A stretch of 35,362 nt of DNA from Bacteroidales bacterium (GTDB lineage: Bacteria; Bacteroidota; Bacteroidia; Bacteroidales; JAADJA01). Positions 23,356-33,469 of the stretch are shown piece by piece. The notes below the pieces were generated by a model. That model made no database searches. It was not told where the DNA came from and saw nothing but the letters and a program-made list of their open reading frames with translations. Location of the stretch: positions 1-35,362 of the forward strand of contig JAGQVE010000044.1 in NCBI GenBank assembly GCA_020438105.1, read 5' to 3'. Position numbers and translations under genes: made by a program. Position 1 is the stretch's first letter. Each line of letters begins with the position of its first letter.

Positions 23356-25803
23356 ATGGTAAAAGCGTTTCACATAAAAAATTTAACAGTTGGTATGCTC
23401 CTGTTTATGGGAATACTGAATGCGTTTGGAGATAACCCTGAAAATTCTTCTGATAAAGGAAAGATAGAAGGAAAAGTAGTTAATAAGGAAGAGAAAGCTC
23501 CTGTTGAATTTGCCAATATTTTAATAATGAATCCTGCTGATTCGTCAATGGTGACGGGTGGATTAACGGATATGAACGGTGAATTTCAGATCAAGGATGT
23601 ACCTATTGGGGAGTATTACGTGGTAATTAATTTTATTGGTTATGAAAAGAAAATGATTTCCGGAATTTCGGTAAATCGGCAGAATTCTTCAGTTGACCTT
23701 GGAAATATTGACCTTAAATTGTCGGCCATCGAATTAAGCGGAGCAGAAATTACTGCTCAAAGAATGGCTGTTGAATACCGATTGGATCGTAAGATCGTAA
23801 ATGTAGGAAATGATCTTGATGCGGCCGGAAGCTCAGCCGTTGACGTGCTCGAAAAAGTACCCTCCATCCGGGTAGATTTGAGTGGTGAAGTTTCATTGAG
23901 GGGATCATCTAATTTTACTGTACTGATTGATGGCAAGCCAAGTGTGTTGCAGGGAAGTGAGGCTTTACAACAAATTCCTGCCAGTACCATTGAAAATATT
24001 GAAATCATTACCAATCCTTCGGTTAAATATGATCCGGATGGAACTGCCGGGATAATAAATATCAAACTCAAGAAAAATAAGCTCGACGGGCTTGCCGGGG
24101 TGGTAAATGTTACCGCAGGCACCGGTCATAAATATGCTTCTGACCTGTATCTTAATTACAAAACTGGTAAGTTTAACCTGTATGGTGGTTTTGACTGGAA
24201 CGACCGGGTATTCCCCAATGAAGGAACCGAAAACAGGGAAACGTATTCAAACGATACCAACTTTTATCAAAATTCAACCGGAACAGGTGGCTGGCTGCGC
24301 AACGGAATCCGCTTAAAAGGTGGAGTAGATTTTACACCCAATGATAATACCACCTGGTCGATGGGTGCGGAATACGGTGATTTTGGCTTTGGTATGGATA
24401 GCTATCAAAATGTTTCGCAATTTTCAAATCCCCAGGGTAGTTCACGATACTATATTAATGACGATCAAAGGCGTTTTACGCGAAACTTTTATAGTCTCAA
24501 CGGGTCTTATAAAAGAGAATTTGCCGGTGAAAATCATCAACTCACTTTGTTTGGCTTTTATAGTAACCGGGATGGAACCGAAAGGCAGGACAAAAAAGAA
24601 TATGACACAGATTCCAATTGGAATTCAATCGAATCTGATCCGTTTTTGCTGAGAACAGATGAATCAGGCCCTTCAAAACAATTCAGGGTAGAGTTGGATT
24701 ACAGCAGGCCTGTTGGAGAAAAGGGGAAAATAGAAACGGGATACCACTTTCGTAATGGATTGGACCATGAGGACTATATCCTCGAAACCTTTGATTATGA
24801 TGCTTCTGCGTGGCTCAGGGATGATAATTATACCAAGTATACGGTTTTTGAAAGAGATATTCATGCTATTTACGGATCATATGCAAATCAGTTTAAAACC
24901 CTTGAATATCAATTGGGCTTGCGTGGCGAATACACCTACAGGCATCTTGAAATCACAAATACCGGAGAAACATCATTGGTGGACCGGTTCGATTATTTTC
25001 CTTCCATTCATTTGTCAAATCACTTTGGCGAACTGAATCAGGTTATGGTAAGTTATAGCCGCCGGATTGAACGTCCGAGGGGATATTTTCTTGAACCTTA
25101 TGTTACCTATGTTGACGAAAATACGCGGAGAATTGGTAATCCGGACTTACTCCCTGAGTACACTGATTCGTATGAGTTAGGATACCTCAGAACCCTGGAT
25201 GCCGGAAATATTTCTGTTGATCTGTACTATCGTAAAACCGATAATAAAATTGCATCTATTAGTACCCTTGATACGGAAACTGGTATTATTTACAACCGTT
25301 TTGAGAATCTGAATAACGACAAATCCCTCGGTATTGAAGGCACATATATTTATGACTTTACCAAATGGTTTAACTTAAACTTATCGGGAAGTTATTATAA
25401 TTATCAACTTGATGATAAAACCTCCGAGTCAGGCGGAACGCTGAGCTCAAATAACTGGGACGCCAGAATGATTGGTGCTTTTAAGATTAAAGCAAATACA
25501 CGGCTCCAGCTAAACCTGGCTTACGAGAGCCCTACAGTAGAGGCTCAGGGTAGTAAGGAAGAAAGCTATTGGGCCGACTTCACAATACGTCAGGACTTGT
25601 TAAATAAAAATTTCAATATCACGCTCAAGGTGAGTGATGTTTTTAAGACGCGAAAAGAACGTTCGTACAGGTACGGAGACGATTTTTATATTTATCAGAC
25701 CAGACAACCTGAGGCTCGGCTTGTTATGTTAACACTCAGTTACCGATTGAATAATTTTAAACCACGTCCTGACAAAGGTGGTGATTCAGGCGGCGAGATG
25801 TAA
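23356..25803 (+). CDS. TonB-dependent receptor, outer-membrane beta-barrel family type
   Basis: About 815 residues from ATG 23356 (a TTG two codons earlier is also possible). Signal peptide to about residue 26 (GMLLFMGILNAFGD), carboxypeptidase regulatory-like domain (GKIEGKVVNKEEKAPVEFAN, about 35-120), plug (DVLEKVPSIRVDLSGEVSLR followed by GSSNFTVLIDGKPS; IPASTIENIEIITNPSVKYD) and a barrel with SRRIERPRGYFLEPYVTYVD near 570 and NPDLLPEYTDSYELGYLRTL near 595. These blocks fit the OMP_b-brl_3 type receptors, which differ from SusC. The terminal KGGDSGGEM tail extends past the last aromatic strand (LTLSYRLNNF). Ligand unknown. It diverges from the FISUMP gene across about 170 bases. Confidence 0.92.
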   Translation: MVKAFHIKNLTVGMLLFMGILNAFGDNPENSSDKGKIEGKVVNKEEKAPVEFANILIMNPADSSMVTGGLTDMNGEFQIKDVPIGEYYVVINFIGYEKKMISGISVNRQNSSVDLGNIDLKLSAIELSGAEITAQRMAVEYRLDRKIVNVGNDLDAAGSSAVDVLEKVPSIRVDLSGEVSLRGSSNFTVLIDGKPSVLQGSEALQQIPASTIENIEIITNPSVKYDPDGTAGIINIKLKKNKLDGLAGVVNVTAGTGHKYASDLYLNYKTGKFNLYGGFDWNDRVFPNEGTENRETYSNDTNFYQNSTGTGGWLRNGIRLKGGVDFTPNDNTTWSMGAEYGDFGFGMDSYQNVSQFSNPQGSSRYYINDDQRRFTRNFYSLNGSYKREFAGENHQLTLFGFYSNRDGTERQDKKEYDTDSNWNSIESDPFLLRTDESGPSKQFRVELDYSRPVGEKGKIETGYHFRNGLDHEDYILETFDYDASAWLRDDNYTKYTVFERDIHAIYGSYANQFKTLEYQLGLRGEYTYRHLEITNTGETSLVDRFDYFPSIHLSNHFGELNQVMVSYSRRIERPRGYFLEPYVTYVDENTRRIGNPDLLPEYTDSYELGYLRTLDAGNISVDLYYRKTDNKIASISTLDTETGIIYNRFENLNNDKSLGIEGTYIYDFTKWFNLNLSGSYYNYQLDDKTSESGGTLSSNNWDARMIGAFKIKANTRLQLNLAYESPTVEAQGSKEESYWADFTIRQDLLNKNFNITLKVSDVFKTRKERSYRYGDDFYIYQTRQPEARLVMLTLSYRLNNFKPRPDKGGDSGGEM

Positions 25804-25951
25804 TACCTATCGCTATTCTCAGGTAAAATCTTATTTCCGTTTTCCCGATTTTGAACCAATTTTAAGTGCCTTCTCCCGGCAATGATTTAATATCCATTTA
25901 CCTTCATTTTTTTACCCCTGTATTTTAATCCTCCGATATAGTAATCCTGCT

Positions 25952-25989
25952 ACTATCCGATATCAGACAATCCTTCGAAATCGGATAGT
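25952..25989. repeat. Perfect 10-base inverted repeat with 18-base loop
   Basis: ACTATCCGAT (25952-25961) and ATCGGATAGT (25980-25989). T-rich sequence (CCTTTTTTGGGG) begins about 10 bases later, so a weak terminator for the receptor gene is possible, but the tail is not adjacent. It lies in the 310-base gap 25804-26113, which otherwise holds only the left repeat copy described below. Confidence 0.5.
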
Positions 25990-26059
25990 GTTGTTAATCC
26001 TTTTTTGGGGTTTTAAGGAATTATAAATCAGCTATTTATAAGATTAAAAATAGTTTGGT

Positions 26060-26113
26060 ACGCTTTTATATATAGGGTCAATCCAAGGTAATAAATCAAA
26101 TCAGTAAGGTAAC
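26060..26113. repeat. Left copy of an imperfect direct repeat flanking two small genes
   Basis: ACGCTTTTATATATAGGG ... CCAAGGTAA ... AAATCAGTAAGGTAAC. It resembles 26514-26561 (ACGCTTATATATAAGG ... CCAAAGGTAA ATCGGTAAGGTAGC) with small gaps; the final AAATCrGTAAGGTArCA stretch matches at 15 of 17 positions. It ends right at the ATG of the 43-codon gene. Confidence 0.55.
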
Positions 26114-26245
26114 ATGAATTTAAAAAATGAAGAACTGTCAAAAAGGGAATTTGAAGAATCCAAAGAAAGCTTCTCAAAAAGCCTTTTTTACATTCAGTTG
26201 ATAAGCTTAATTCTGGCTATCCTGAGTTTTTTTCTAATCAATTAA
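26114..26245 (+). CDS. Small single-pass membrane protein (43 residues), unknown
   Basis: ATG at 26114 to TAA at 26243-26245 gives a charged helix MNLKNEELSKREFEESKE, then SFSKSLFYIQ, then a hydrophobic segment LISLILAILSFFLIN that reaches the C-terminus. This is the layout of a tail-anchored or single-span small membrane protein. No family is recognised. It lies 30 bases upstream of the 83-residue gene on the same strand, so a two-gene operon is likely. Supported only by the open frame, a sensible start and the membrane segment; a chance ORF remains possible. Confidence 0.5.
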   Translation: MNLKNEELSKREFEESKESFSKSLFYIQLISLILAILSFFLIN

Positions 26246-26275
26246 AGTAAGTATTAACTAAAAAACCTAAACAAA

Positions 26276-26527
26276 GTGATTACATCAATAGACTTTCAGA
26301 ATCTGACCGAAGACTTAAAAAGCTATGTTTTACTAAACAATGGTCAGCACGTGGCAGAAAGAGGTTATGGAATCTATAGCATACAGCTTTATGCCGTTTA
26401 TGGTTTTTTTGTTGAAGTATACTATTTACCCGGTTCGGACGAAATAGACCAGATCGTGGCAGTTAATTCGAGCGAGGTACTTGAGTTGTACCTGGATTCG
26501 ATTGATATTACGGACGCTTATATATAA
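26276..26527 (+). CDS. Small hypothetical protein (83 residues)
   Basis: A GTG start at 26276 gives an acidic, soluble-looking protein: DFQNLTEDLKSYVLLNNGQH, ERGYGIYSIQLYAVYGFFVE, VYYLPGSDEIDQI, VNSSEVLELYLDSIDITDAY. The pattern of strand-strand-helix and the ending LELYLDSIDIT suggest a small alpha/beta fold; Bacteroidota have many small orphans of this form but I cannot name the family. Its last codons (GAC GCT TAT ATA TAA) lie inside the right copy of the direct repeat. It is on the same strand as, and 30 bases after, the 43-residue membrane protein. Confidence 0.6.
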   Translation: MITSIDFQNLTEDLKSYVLLNNGQHVAERGYGIYSIQLYAVYGFFVEVYYLPGSDEIDQIVAVNSSEVLELYLDSIDITDAYI

Positions 26528-26561
26528 GGAATTTAACCCAAAGGTAAATCGGTAAGGTAGC
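26514..26561. repeat. Right copy of the imperfect direct repeat
   Basis: Starts within the 3' end of the 83-residue gene and runs past its stop; see the left copy at 26060-26113. It includes ATCGGTAAGGTAGC. Confidence 0.55.
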
Positions 26562-26606
26562 ACTACGACAAAAGATCTTAAAACTTCTTCTTTTTCATAA
26601 TTCTCT

Positions 26607-28439
26607 TTATAATACCTCCTTGAGCACTTCAAGGGGGTATTTAATATTTCCGAAAGGCATAGAAATCTGAACCCCTGCTATTTCCGACTTAATTTCACGA
26701 ATTGTTTCACGGGCTATTTCAAGTCCTGTTTCACGAGCTTCTTCCTTACTATGAGTTGCATGCATACGTTTCATAATATGTTCGGGGACAGATGCTCCCG
26801 GAACCTCGTTGTTCATGAATTCGGCATTTTGAACACTCACAAGGGGCCACACTCCCGCTAGTATGGGTATCCTGAACTGTTCTATTCGTTTGAGAAATTC
26901 GAAAAAGATATCGTTATCAAAAACAGGCTGTGTGATGGCGTATTCAGCGCCTGCTTTCACTTTCCATTCAAATCGGCGGATTTCATAATCAAGATCAATA
27001 GCTCCTGGATTAACACCGACTCCGGTATAAAAACCTGTGGGGTGTGGTATTACATTCCCCCCGAGGTCGATACCTGAGTTCAGGTAATTCACTACGTTTG
27101 TTAATCCTATGGAATCCACATCAAATACAGCGGTGGCATCAGGATAAGTACCCATTTTGGGTGGATCACCCGTAATGAGGAGAATGTTTTTGATACCTGC
27201 AGCATAAGCGCCTAATAGATCGCCAACCATGCCAAGCAGATTTCTATCGCGACATGCGTAATGGAGTATCACTTCCATGTTGGCTTTTTCCTGGATCATA
27301 AGTGAAAGGTAAGAAGCACCCATGCGGGATAAAGCCCTGGGGCCATCAGGAATATTAATCGCATCTACCCCTGCAGCTTTCATTTCAATAGCCTGATGGA
27401 TCGCCAATTCAGCATTTGCTCCGCGGGGTGGAACGATCTCAACGGAAGTCACAAACTCGTGATTGCAAATTTTTTCTGCAAAACTTGATTTTTTGCAGGT
27501 AGGAATTGCCGGTTTTCTTCTTTCCTCTTCTACTACTTTTATTTCTTTTGCAATTTGCTGTCGCGGTTGAATAGATTGAATAGATTTGCGCATTTCCCTG
27601 ATGAAGGAAGGATTGGTACCACAGCATCCTCCAACAACTGAAGCTCCAGCTTGTATGAACCTACGGGTATATTCTGCAAAATAATCGGCACTCGCCAGGT
27701 AAATATTCCTTCCGTCCACATCTACCGGTGTACCTGCATTGGGCATAATACTGATGGGGATGTTCACCACCTCGTTCATCTTTTCAAGGGCGTCAAGCAT
27801 GGGTTTTGGGCCCACACTGCAATTGATGCCCACCACATCAGCACCCCATTGCTGCATTTTAGCTGCAAAAAACTCAGGCCTGGTCCCGAATAGTGAGTTC
27901 CCATCATTTCCAATGGTCATTTGTGCAATGACAGGGATATCAAAATTTTCTTTGATGGATAAAATTGCCTGTTGTATCAGGTGAAGATCCGAAAAGGTTT
28001 CCAGGATGATCAGGTCAACACCCCCATCGATCAATGCACGAGCTTGCTCAAGAAATATGGCTTTAGCTTCTTCCTCCGACAGTGGTCCCCAGGGTTCCAG
28101 TCTTTCTTTTAACGGACCGATGGATCCGGCAACATAAATTTCATCTCCGGCAACCTCCCTTGCAAGGGAAGCTCCTTTGAAATTTATATCGTAAACCTTG
28201 TCCTCCAACCCGAATTTCTGAAGTTTAGGGCGGTTTGCACCAAAGGTATTGGTTTCAATTACATCGGCACCGGCTTCCACGTAGGCTTTGTGTAACTCCT
28301 GTATCAACTGCGGGCGGGTGAGGTTCAGTTCGTCGTAGCAACTGTTAATAAATACACCCTTGTTATACAATTCAGTTCCTATGGCTCCGTCGAATAGCAC
28401 AAGGTTATCCTTAATAAATTCAGTAAATGGAATACGCAT
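26607..28439 (-). CDS. Homocysteine S-methyltransferase / methylenetetrahydrofolate reductase fusion
   Basis: 610 residues in two domains. Residues about 1-290 are a homocysteine methyltransferase of the Pfam S-methyl_trans type: LFDGAIGTELYNKG, ETNTFGANR, and the zinc cysteines GINCS near 205 and GGCCGT near 272. Residues about 325-610 are an MTHFR: SVEIVPPRGAN with the acid glutamate near 333, HYACRDRNLLGM, LLITGDPPKMG, GVGVNPGAID, EYAITQPVFD, PILAGVWPLVS. The MTHFR makes 5-methyl-THF from 5,10-methylene-THF with a flavin. The methyl donor of the first domain (methyl-THF, betaine or S-methylmethionine) is not readable from sequence. Domain order matches Bacillus YitJ. It sits 29 bases downstream of metH and is probably co-transcribed. 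Confidence 0.95.
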   Translation of the reverse strand: MRIPFTEFIKDNLVLFDGAIGTELYNKGVFINSCYDELNLTRPQLIQELHKAYVEAGADVIETNTFGANRPKLQKFGLEDKVYDINFKGASLAREVAGDEIYVAGSIGPLKERLEPWGPLSEEEAKAIFLEQARALIDGGVDLIILETFSDLHLIQQAILSIKENFDIPVIAQMTIGNDGNSLFGTRPEFFAAKMQQWGADVVGINCSVGPKPMLDALEKMNEVVNIPISIMPNAGTPVDVDGRNIYLASADYFAEYTRRFIQAGASVVGGCCGTNPSFIREMRKSIQSIQPRQQIAKEIKVVEEERRKPAIPTCKKSSFAEKICNHEFVTSVEIVPPRGANAELAIHQAIEMKAAGVDAINIPDGPRALSRMGASYLSLMIQEKANMEVILHYACRDRNLLGMVGDLLGAYAAGIKNILLITGDPPKMGTYPDATAVFDVDSIGLTNVVNYLNSGIDLGGNVIPHPTGFYTGVGVNPGAIDLDYEIRRFEWKVKAGAEYAITQPVFDNDIFFEFLKRIEQFRIPILAGVWPLVSVQNAEFMNNEVPGASVPEHIMKRMHATHSKEEARETGLEIARETIREIKSEIAGVQISMPFGNIKYPLEVLKEVL

Positions 28440-28468
28440 GACTGTCGTATTTTCAGTTTAATGTAATG

Positions 28469-31400
28469 TTATTTGTAGTTGAGATTAGCATTTAACCAGG
28501 TTTCCACCTGTTGTTTGCTTACAACCTTTCTTCCAGCATAATCTTCCACCTGATCCTCACCAACTTTACCAAGGTTAAAATATTGCGACATTGGATGTGC
28601 AAAATAGTAACCACTAACAGAGGCAGCTGGATACATGGCAAAGTTTTCTGTCAGTTTGATCCCGGATTTTTCTTCGGCGTTCAAAAGGTCAAACAATACC
28701 CTTTTTTCAGAATGTTCGGGGCAGGCCGGGTATCCCGGGGCCGGACGAATTCCCTGGTATTCTTCGCGGAGCATTTGATCAGGGTTAAGGTTTTCGTTAG
28801 GTGCATAAGCCCAAAACTCTTTTCTAACGCGTTTATGGATCAATTCTGCAAATGCTTCTGCAAGGCGATCGGCCAGAACCTTCATCATAATACTGTTGTA
28901 ATCATCCAGATCCTTTTCGTATTTATCGGTCCAATGCTCAAGGCCTATACCCGCCGTTACAGCAAAGCCGCCGATGTAATCATTTAATCCAGAGCTTTTT
29001 GGAGCAATAAAATCAGCCAGCGATAAATTCGGAATTCCCGGGTTTTTCTCTTGTTGATTCCTTAAAAACCGTAAGGTGGTTTTTAGCTCACTTCTTTTTT
29101 CATCACTGTAAATTTCAACATCCTCACCAATCGAAGCAGCCGGGTAAAAGCCAATCACTCCGCGGGCAGTAAGGCGCTTTTCAGTAATAATCTTATTAAG
29201 AAGAACTTCAGCGTCATCGTAAAGTTTTTTTGCCTCTTCCCCTTTAACGGGGTCCTCAAAAATATTAGGGAATTTTCCGTTAATTTTCCAGGCATGAAAA
29301 AAGAAGGTCCAATCGATGTATTTGCTGATCTCATCCAGGGGATAATCATCAAAATATCGATTCCCAATAAAAGACGGTTTGTACAATTGATCAGCTTTCC
29401 ACTGAATATTCAGTTTGTTTTGAATGGCCAAATCATAAGGGATGTATTTTGACTCCGATTTCCGGGATTCATGTTGTTCCCTTATGGCGGCATATTTTTC
29501 ATTGATCTCAGCGGCATACCTCTCTTTTTGCTCTGCTGAAATGAGGCTTGCCGAAACGCCAACTCCTTTGGAGGCATCCCGAACATGAATCACCGGTGCA
29601 TGGTAGTTGGGAGCAATTTTTACTGCGGTATGGATTTCAGAAGTTGTGGCACCTCCAATCAACAGCGGCACTTTCAGTCCCATCCTTTCCATTTCTTTTG
29701 CCACGTGGACCATTTCCTCAAGGGAAGGGGTGATCAATCCACTCAAACCAAGCAAATCGGCATTTTCATCCTGAACGGCTTTTAAAATTTTATCGGCAGG
29801 AACCATCACGCCCAGATCGACCACTTCAAAGTTATTACAGGCCAGTACCACCCCAACGATGTTTTTTCCAATGTCGTGCACATCGCCCTTTACAGTTGCC
29901 ATTATGATTTTTCCGGCTGATCTAACTTCGCCACCGCCAGCCTTTTGTTCTTCTTCGATGTAGGGTAACAATTTGGCCACGGCGCGTTTCATCACCCGGG
30001 CGCTTTTCACAACCTGGGGCAAAAACATTTTACCGGATCCAAACAGATCACCAACCACGTTCATCCCATCCATCAGCGGACCTTCGATGATCTTTAATGC
30101 TATATCGTAGTGTTGACGAGCCTCTTCCACATCGGCTTCAATATGATCAACGATACCTTTAACGAGTGCATGGGTGAGTCTTTCCTGAACCGGTTTTTCA
30201 CGCCATTCATCCACCTTTGCTTCAACGGTGTCCTTCGCTTTAACTTTTTCAGCAAAAGCGATCAATCTTTCTGTAGCATCTTTGCGGCGATTCAGTATTG
30301 CATCTTCCACCAGTGTTAAAAGATCATTCGGAATTTCATCGTAAACCTGCAGCATACCGGCATTCACAATTCCCATATCAAGTCCGGCCTGAATGGAATG
30401 ATAAAGAAAGGCCGAATGCATCGCTTCCCTCACCACATCATTTCCACGGAACGAAAAGGATAAATTGCTGATACCTCCACTTACTTTTGCCCAGGGCAGG
30501 TTTTCTTTGATCCAACGGGTTGCATTGATAAAATCAACAGCATAGTTGTTATGTTCGTCGATCCCGGTAGCGATGGTAAGAATATTGGGATCGAAGATGA
30601 TATCTTCGGGTGGGAAATTAATTTCTTTGGTCAGAATATTATAGGCCCTTTCACAAATGGCGATTTTCCTTTCAAAACCGGCAGCCTGCCCATCTTCATC
30701 AAAAGCCATTACCACTACGGCAGCACCATAATCCCGTATTTTTTCGGCATGAGCCCTGAACTCCTGTTCACCCTCTTTTAAGCTGATTGAATTTACAATG
30801 GCTTTACCCTGAACACATTTTAGTCCTGCCTCTAAAACACTCCATTTTGAGGAATCGATCATGATAGGAACCCTTGCAATATCAGGCTCAGCAGCCACCA
30901 GGTTCAGAAATTTTACCATGGCCGACTCTGAATCCAGCATTGCATCATCCATGTTGATGTCGATCACCTGAGCTCCGTTTTCAACTTGTTGCCGGGCTAT
31001 TGAAAGTGCTTCATCAAAATTTTCCTCACGGATCAGACGGGCAAATTTGCGCGAGCCGCTCACATTGGTGCGTTCACCAATATTTATAAAATTACTTCCC
31101 GGAAATACGATCAATGGTTCCAGACCACTCAATTTCATATGATGATCGTCCTGTGGTCTTTGGCGCGGCGTGGCCTGTTCAGCAACCTTCACAAACTTCC
31201 TGATATGTTCGGGTGTGGTGCCACAGCAACCACCTATTATATTGGCAAAATGATGATCTGTAAAATCTTTCAGATGCCGGGCCATTATTTCAGGTGATTC
31301 ATCATATTCACCAAATTGATTAGGCAATCCGGCGTTTGGATAAACGCTCACATAAAACGGCGCTTTTTCCGATAGCTCCTCGAGGTAGGGGCGAAGTTCT

Positions 31401-32146
31401 TCGGCTCCCAGTGCACAATTGAGCCCAACCGTGAGCAGATCGAGGTGCGATACCGAATTTAAAAACGCTTCCGTGGTTTGTCCGGAAAGTGTGCGGCCGC
31501 TGGCATCAGTAATCGTTCCCGAAACCATCACCGGGAGATTTATCTTTAGTTCCCTGAAAACTTCCGAAACAGCCATGATAGCAGCTTTGGCATTCAGGGT
31601 GTCAAAAATTGTTTCAATTAGTAAAATATCCACACCTCCAGCAATGAGTCCTTTGGCCTGCTCCTGATAAGCACATCTCAGATCATCAAAACTCACCGCC
31701 CGATATCCCGGATTGTTTACATCCGGTGATAAAGAAGCTGTTTTATTGGTAGGTCCCATGGCACCGGCTACAAACCTTGGCTTTTCAGGATTGGCATTTG
31801 TAAATTTTTCGGCAGCTTTTATTGCAAGTAAAGCAGATGCTTTATTGATATCAAAAACCAGGTCTTCCATGTGGTAGTCGGCCAGTGAAAACCTATTGGC
31901 ATTAAAGGTATTCGTTTCAATTATGTCCGCCCCAGCTTCCAGGTATTTTTCGTGGATTTCCTGAATGATTTGGGGCTGGGTTAATGAAAGTAGATCATTA
32001 TTCCCCTTCAAGTCGTAGGGGAAATTTTCAAATCGCAGGCCCCGATAATCCTCCTCCTGAAGCTTATATTGCTGGATCATAGTACCCATGGCACCATCCA
32101 GGACAAGAATTCGCCTGGCTATTTCTGAATATATATTTTTCGACAT
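28469..32146 (-). CDS. metH: Cobalamin-dependent methionine synthase
   Basis: 1225 residues, essentially the E. coli length of 1227, with all four modules. Homocysteine-binding (about 1-325): [11 protein letters not shown], zinc cysteines GLNCALG near 243 and GGCCGT near 309. Folate-binding (about 350-640): [39 protein letters not shown]. Cobalamin-binding (about 650-900): cap region and the B12 motif [16 protein letters not shown] near 756, whose His coordinates cobalt, then [13 protein letters not shown] and GGATTS. Activation domain (about 920-1225): [15 protein letters not shown] near 1136, which binds S-adenosylmethionine. It makes methionine from homocysteine and methyl-THF. No cobalamin or SAM riboswitch is recognisable in the 128 bases upstream. 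Confidence 0.98.
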   Translation of the reverse strand: MSKNIYSEIARRILVLDGAMGTMIQQYKLQEEDYRGLRFENFPYDLKGNNDLLSLTQPQIIQEIHEKYLEAGADIIETNTFNANRFSLADYHMEDLVFDINKASALLAIKAAEKFTNANPEKPRFVAGAMGPTNKTASLSPDVNNPGYRAVSFDDLRCAYQEQAKGLIAGGVDILLIETIFDTLNAKAAIMAVSEVFRELKINLPVMVSGTITDASGRTLSGQTTEAFLNSVSHLDLLTVGLNCALGAEELRPYLEELSEKAPFYVSVYPNAGLPNQFGEYDESPEIMARHLKDFTDHHFANIIGGCCGTTPEHIRKFVKVAEQATPRQRPQDDHHMKLSGLEPLIVFPGSNFINIGERTNVSGSRKFARLIREENFDEALSIARQQVENGAQVIDINMDDAMLDSESAMVKFLNLVAAEPDIARVPIMIDSSKWSVLEAGLKCVQGKAIVNSISLKEGEQEFRAHAEKIRDYGAAVVVMAFDEDGQAAGFERKIAICERAYNILTKEINFPPEDIIFDPNILTIATGIDEHNNYAVDFINATRWIKENLPWAKVSGGISNLSFSFRGNDVVREAMHSAFLYHSIQAGLDMGIVNAGMLQVYDEIPNDLLTLVEDAILNRRKDATERLIAFAEKVKAKDTVEAKVDEWREKPVQERLTHALVKGIVDHIEADVEEARQHYDIALKIIEGPLMDGMNVVGDLFGSGKMFLPQVVKSARVMKRAVAKLLPYIEEEQKAGGGEVRSAGKIIMATVKGDVHDIGKNIVGVVLACNNFEVVDLGVMVPADKILKAVQDENADLLGLSGLITPSLEEMVHVAKEMERMGLKVPLLIGGATTSEIHTAVKIAPNYHAPVIHVRDASKGVGVSASLISAEQKERYAAEINEKYAAIREQHESRKSESKYIPYDLAIQNKLNIQWKADQLYKPSFIGNRYFDDYPLDEISKYIDWTFFFHAWKINGKFPNIFEDPVKGEEAKKLYDDAEVLLNKIITEKRLTARGVIGFYPAASIGEDVEIYSDEKRSELKTTLRFLRNQQEKNPGIPNLSLADFIAPKSSGLNDYIGGFAVTAGIGLEHWTDKYEKDLDDYNSIMMKVLADRLAEAFAELIHKRVRKEFWAYAPNENLNPDQMLREEYQGIRPAPGYPACPEHSEKRVLFDLLNAEEKSGIKLTENFAMYPAASVSGYYFAHPMSQYFNLGKVGEDQVEDYAGRKVVSKQQVETWLNANLNYK

Positions 32147-32274
32147 TTTAATATTGCAAATCGAATATCTAAGTTACTGCAAAATAAAGAATTTCATTAC
32201 CACAGGACAAAAAATTATGCGATTGTTAAATCATTCTATTAATTTTGTTCAGTTAAAACAGAGCAGCTTTTATA

Positions 32275-33390
32275 ATGTTTGAAATCAAAGAGGTTACTAA
32301 TAAAAAGGAGTTAAAGCAATTCGTTGATTTGCCTTTTGAGTTGTACAACCAAAATAAGTTTTGGGCACCACCGATTAAAAGTGATGAGATCAAACAATTG
32401 CAGGCTGATACAAACCCTTCTTTTAAATCATGCACCGCAAAATTCTGGACTTGCTGGGACGGGGGTAAATGTGTGGGAAGAATAGGAGCCATCATCAATC
32501 ATGATTATAATAAAAAGGTTGGCGAAAAGCTGGGCCGTATCAGCAGGATGGAATTCATTGATGACAGGAATGTAAGTAAGTTGCTTTTTGATACAGCTGA
32601 AAATTGGTTGCGTGATCAGGGAATGGAAAAGGTTCATGGCCCGCTCGGATTCAATAACCTCGATAACCAGGGTCTTTTGATTGAAGGTTTTGAGTATTTG
32701 CCGTCTATTGCATCAGTGTATCATTTCCCGTATTACCAAACTCATTTTGATGCCAATGGATTTGTAAAAGAAAATGACTGGATTGAATTCAGGCTAACCC
32801 TGGGTGAAACTGCGCTTGCAAAAGCCAAAAGAGGGGCTGAACTGGTTAAAAGAAGATATGGATTTACTGTAAGAACTTTTGCCTCAACCAACGAAATGCA
32901 GCCATTTGCCGAACCGGTTTTTAAAATGATGAATGGGGCTTTTGGAGTATTACCCTATGTTACTCCCTTTGATGATGAAATGATAGAGTACATAAAACAA
33001 AAATATTTTAAGGTACTCGATCCCAGGTTTGTAAGAATGATATTCAAGGAGGACCAACTGGTAGCTTTCATAATTGGAATGCCATCGCTTACTGAAGCCA
33101 TGCAAAAAGCGAATGGAAAACTATTCCCATTTGGTGTGTTTCATATCATGAAAGCGATGAAAAAACCGGAGGTCATTGATCTGCTTTTAACCGGGGTAAC
33201 CCCCGAATACCACACTTCAGGAGCGGCTGTAATTTTATTTGCTGAATTGCAGGATGAAATGATGAAGCATGGTATCACCCAAATGGAGACTACTGGCATT
33301 TTTGAGGATAACCATAATGTGATCAGCAACTGGAAGAACTTTACTAACATACAGCACAAACGCCGCCGTGCATTTATTAAAGATCTGTAA
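32275..33390 (+). CDS. GNAT-like acyltransferase family protein of unknown substrate
   Basis: 371 residues, no signal peptide. The fold suggestion comes from MFEIKEVTNKKELKQFVDLP with LYNQNKFWAPPI near the N-terminus, then KCVGRIGAIINHDYNKK, ENWLRDQGMEKVHGPLGFNN, then a second half with GVLPYVTPFDDEMIEYIKQK, AFIIGMPSLTEAMQKANGK and METTGIFEDNHNVISNWKNF. These are blocks I associate with YghO-like, double-GNAT proteins common in Bacteroidota. Substrate is unknown. A -7 box TAATTTTG lies at 32240-32247. It is divergent from metH and precedes ahcY by 163 bases, but a link to the methyl cycle is only positional. Confidence 0.78.
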   Translation: MFEIKEVTNKKELKQFVDLPFELYNQNKFWAPPIKSDEIKQLQADTNPSFKSCTAKFWTCWDGGKCVGRIGAIINHDYNKKVGEKLGRISRMEFIDDRNVSKLLFDTAENWLRDQGMEKVHGPLGFNNLDNQGLLIEGFEYLPSIASVYHFPYYQTHFDANGFVKENDWIEFRLTLGETALAKAKRGAELVKRRYGFTVRTFASTNEMQPFAEPVFKMMNGAFGVLPYVTPFDDEMIEYIKQKYFKVLDPRFVRMIFKEDQLVAFIIGMPSLTEAMQKANGKLFPFGVFHIMKAMKKPEVIDLLLTGVTPEYHTSGAAVILFAELQDEMMKHGITQMETTGIFEDNHNVISNWKNFTNIQHKRRRAFIKDL

Positions 33391-33440
33391 AAATTTCAAG
33401 GTTTTTTATTACCATTCTGAACTTTATTCGCGATGGCAGG

Positions 33441-33455
33441 TTGTAAAGTTTACAA
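33441..33455. promoter_or_regulatory. Perfect 7-1-7 palindrome upstream of the ahcY promoter
   Basis: TTGTAAAGTTTACAA is an exact palindrome around a central G. It lies 14 bases upstream of the TTG box of the ahcY promoter, a position suited to an activator or repressor. No second copy was seen near the other methyl-cycle genes. Confidence 0.5.
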
Positions 33456-33469
33456 TGTGCTTAACGATT

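Noticed and set aside
26114..26527. Calling the two small genes a toxin-antitoxin system
   Set aside because: Arrangement is compatible but neither protein shows a known toxin or antitoxin motif; left as unknown.
28511..28987. 158-codon plus-strand frame within metH
   Set aside because: Antisense to the activation domain of metH; no independent start signal or recognisable motif.
32147..32274. Cobalamin or SAM riboswitch upstream of metH
   Set aside because: The 128-base gap is AT-rich and shared with a divergent gene; I see no B12-box or SAM-type helices.
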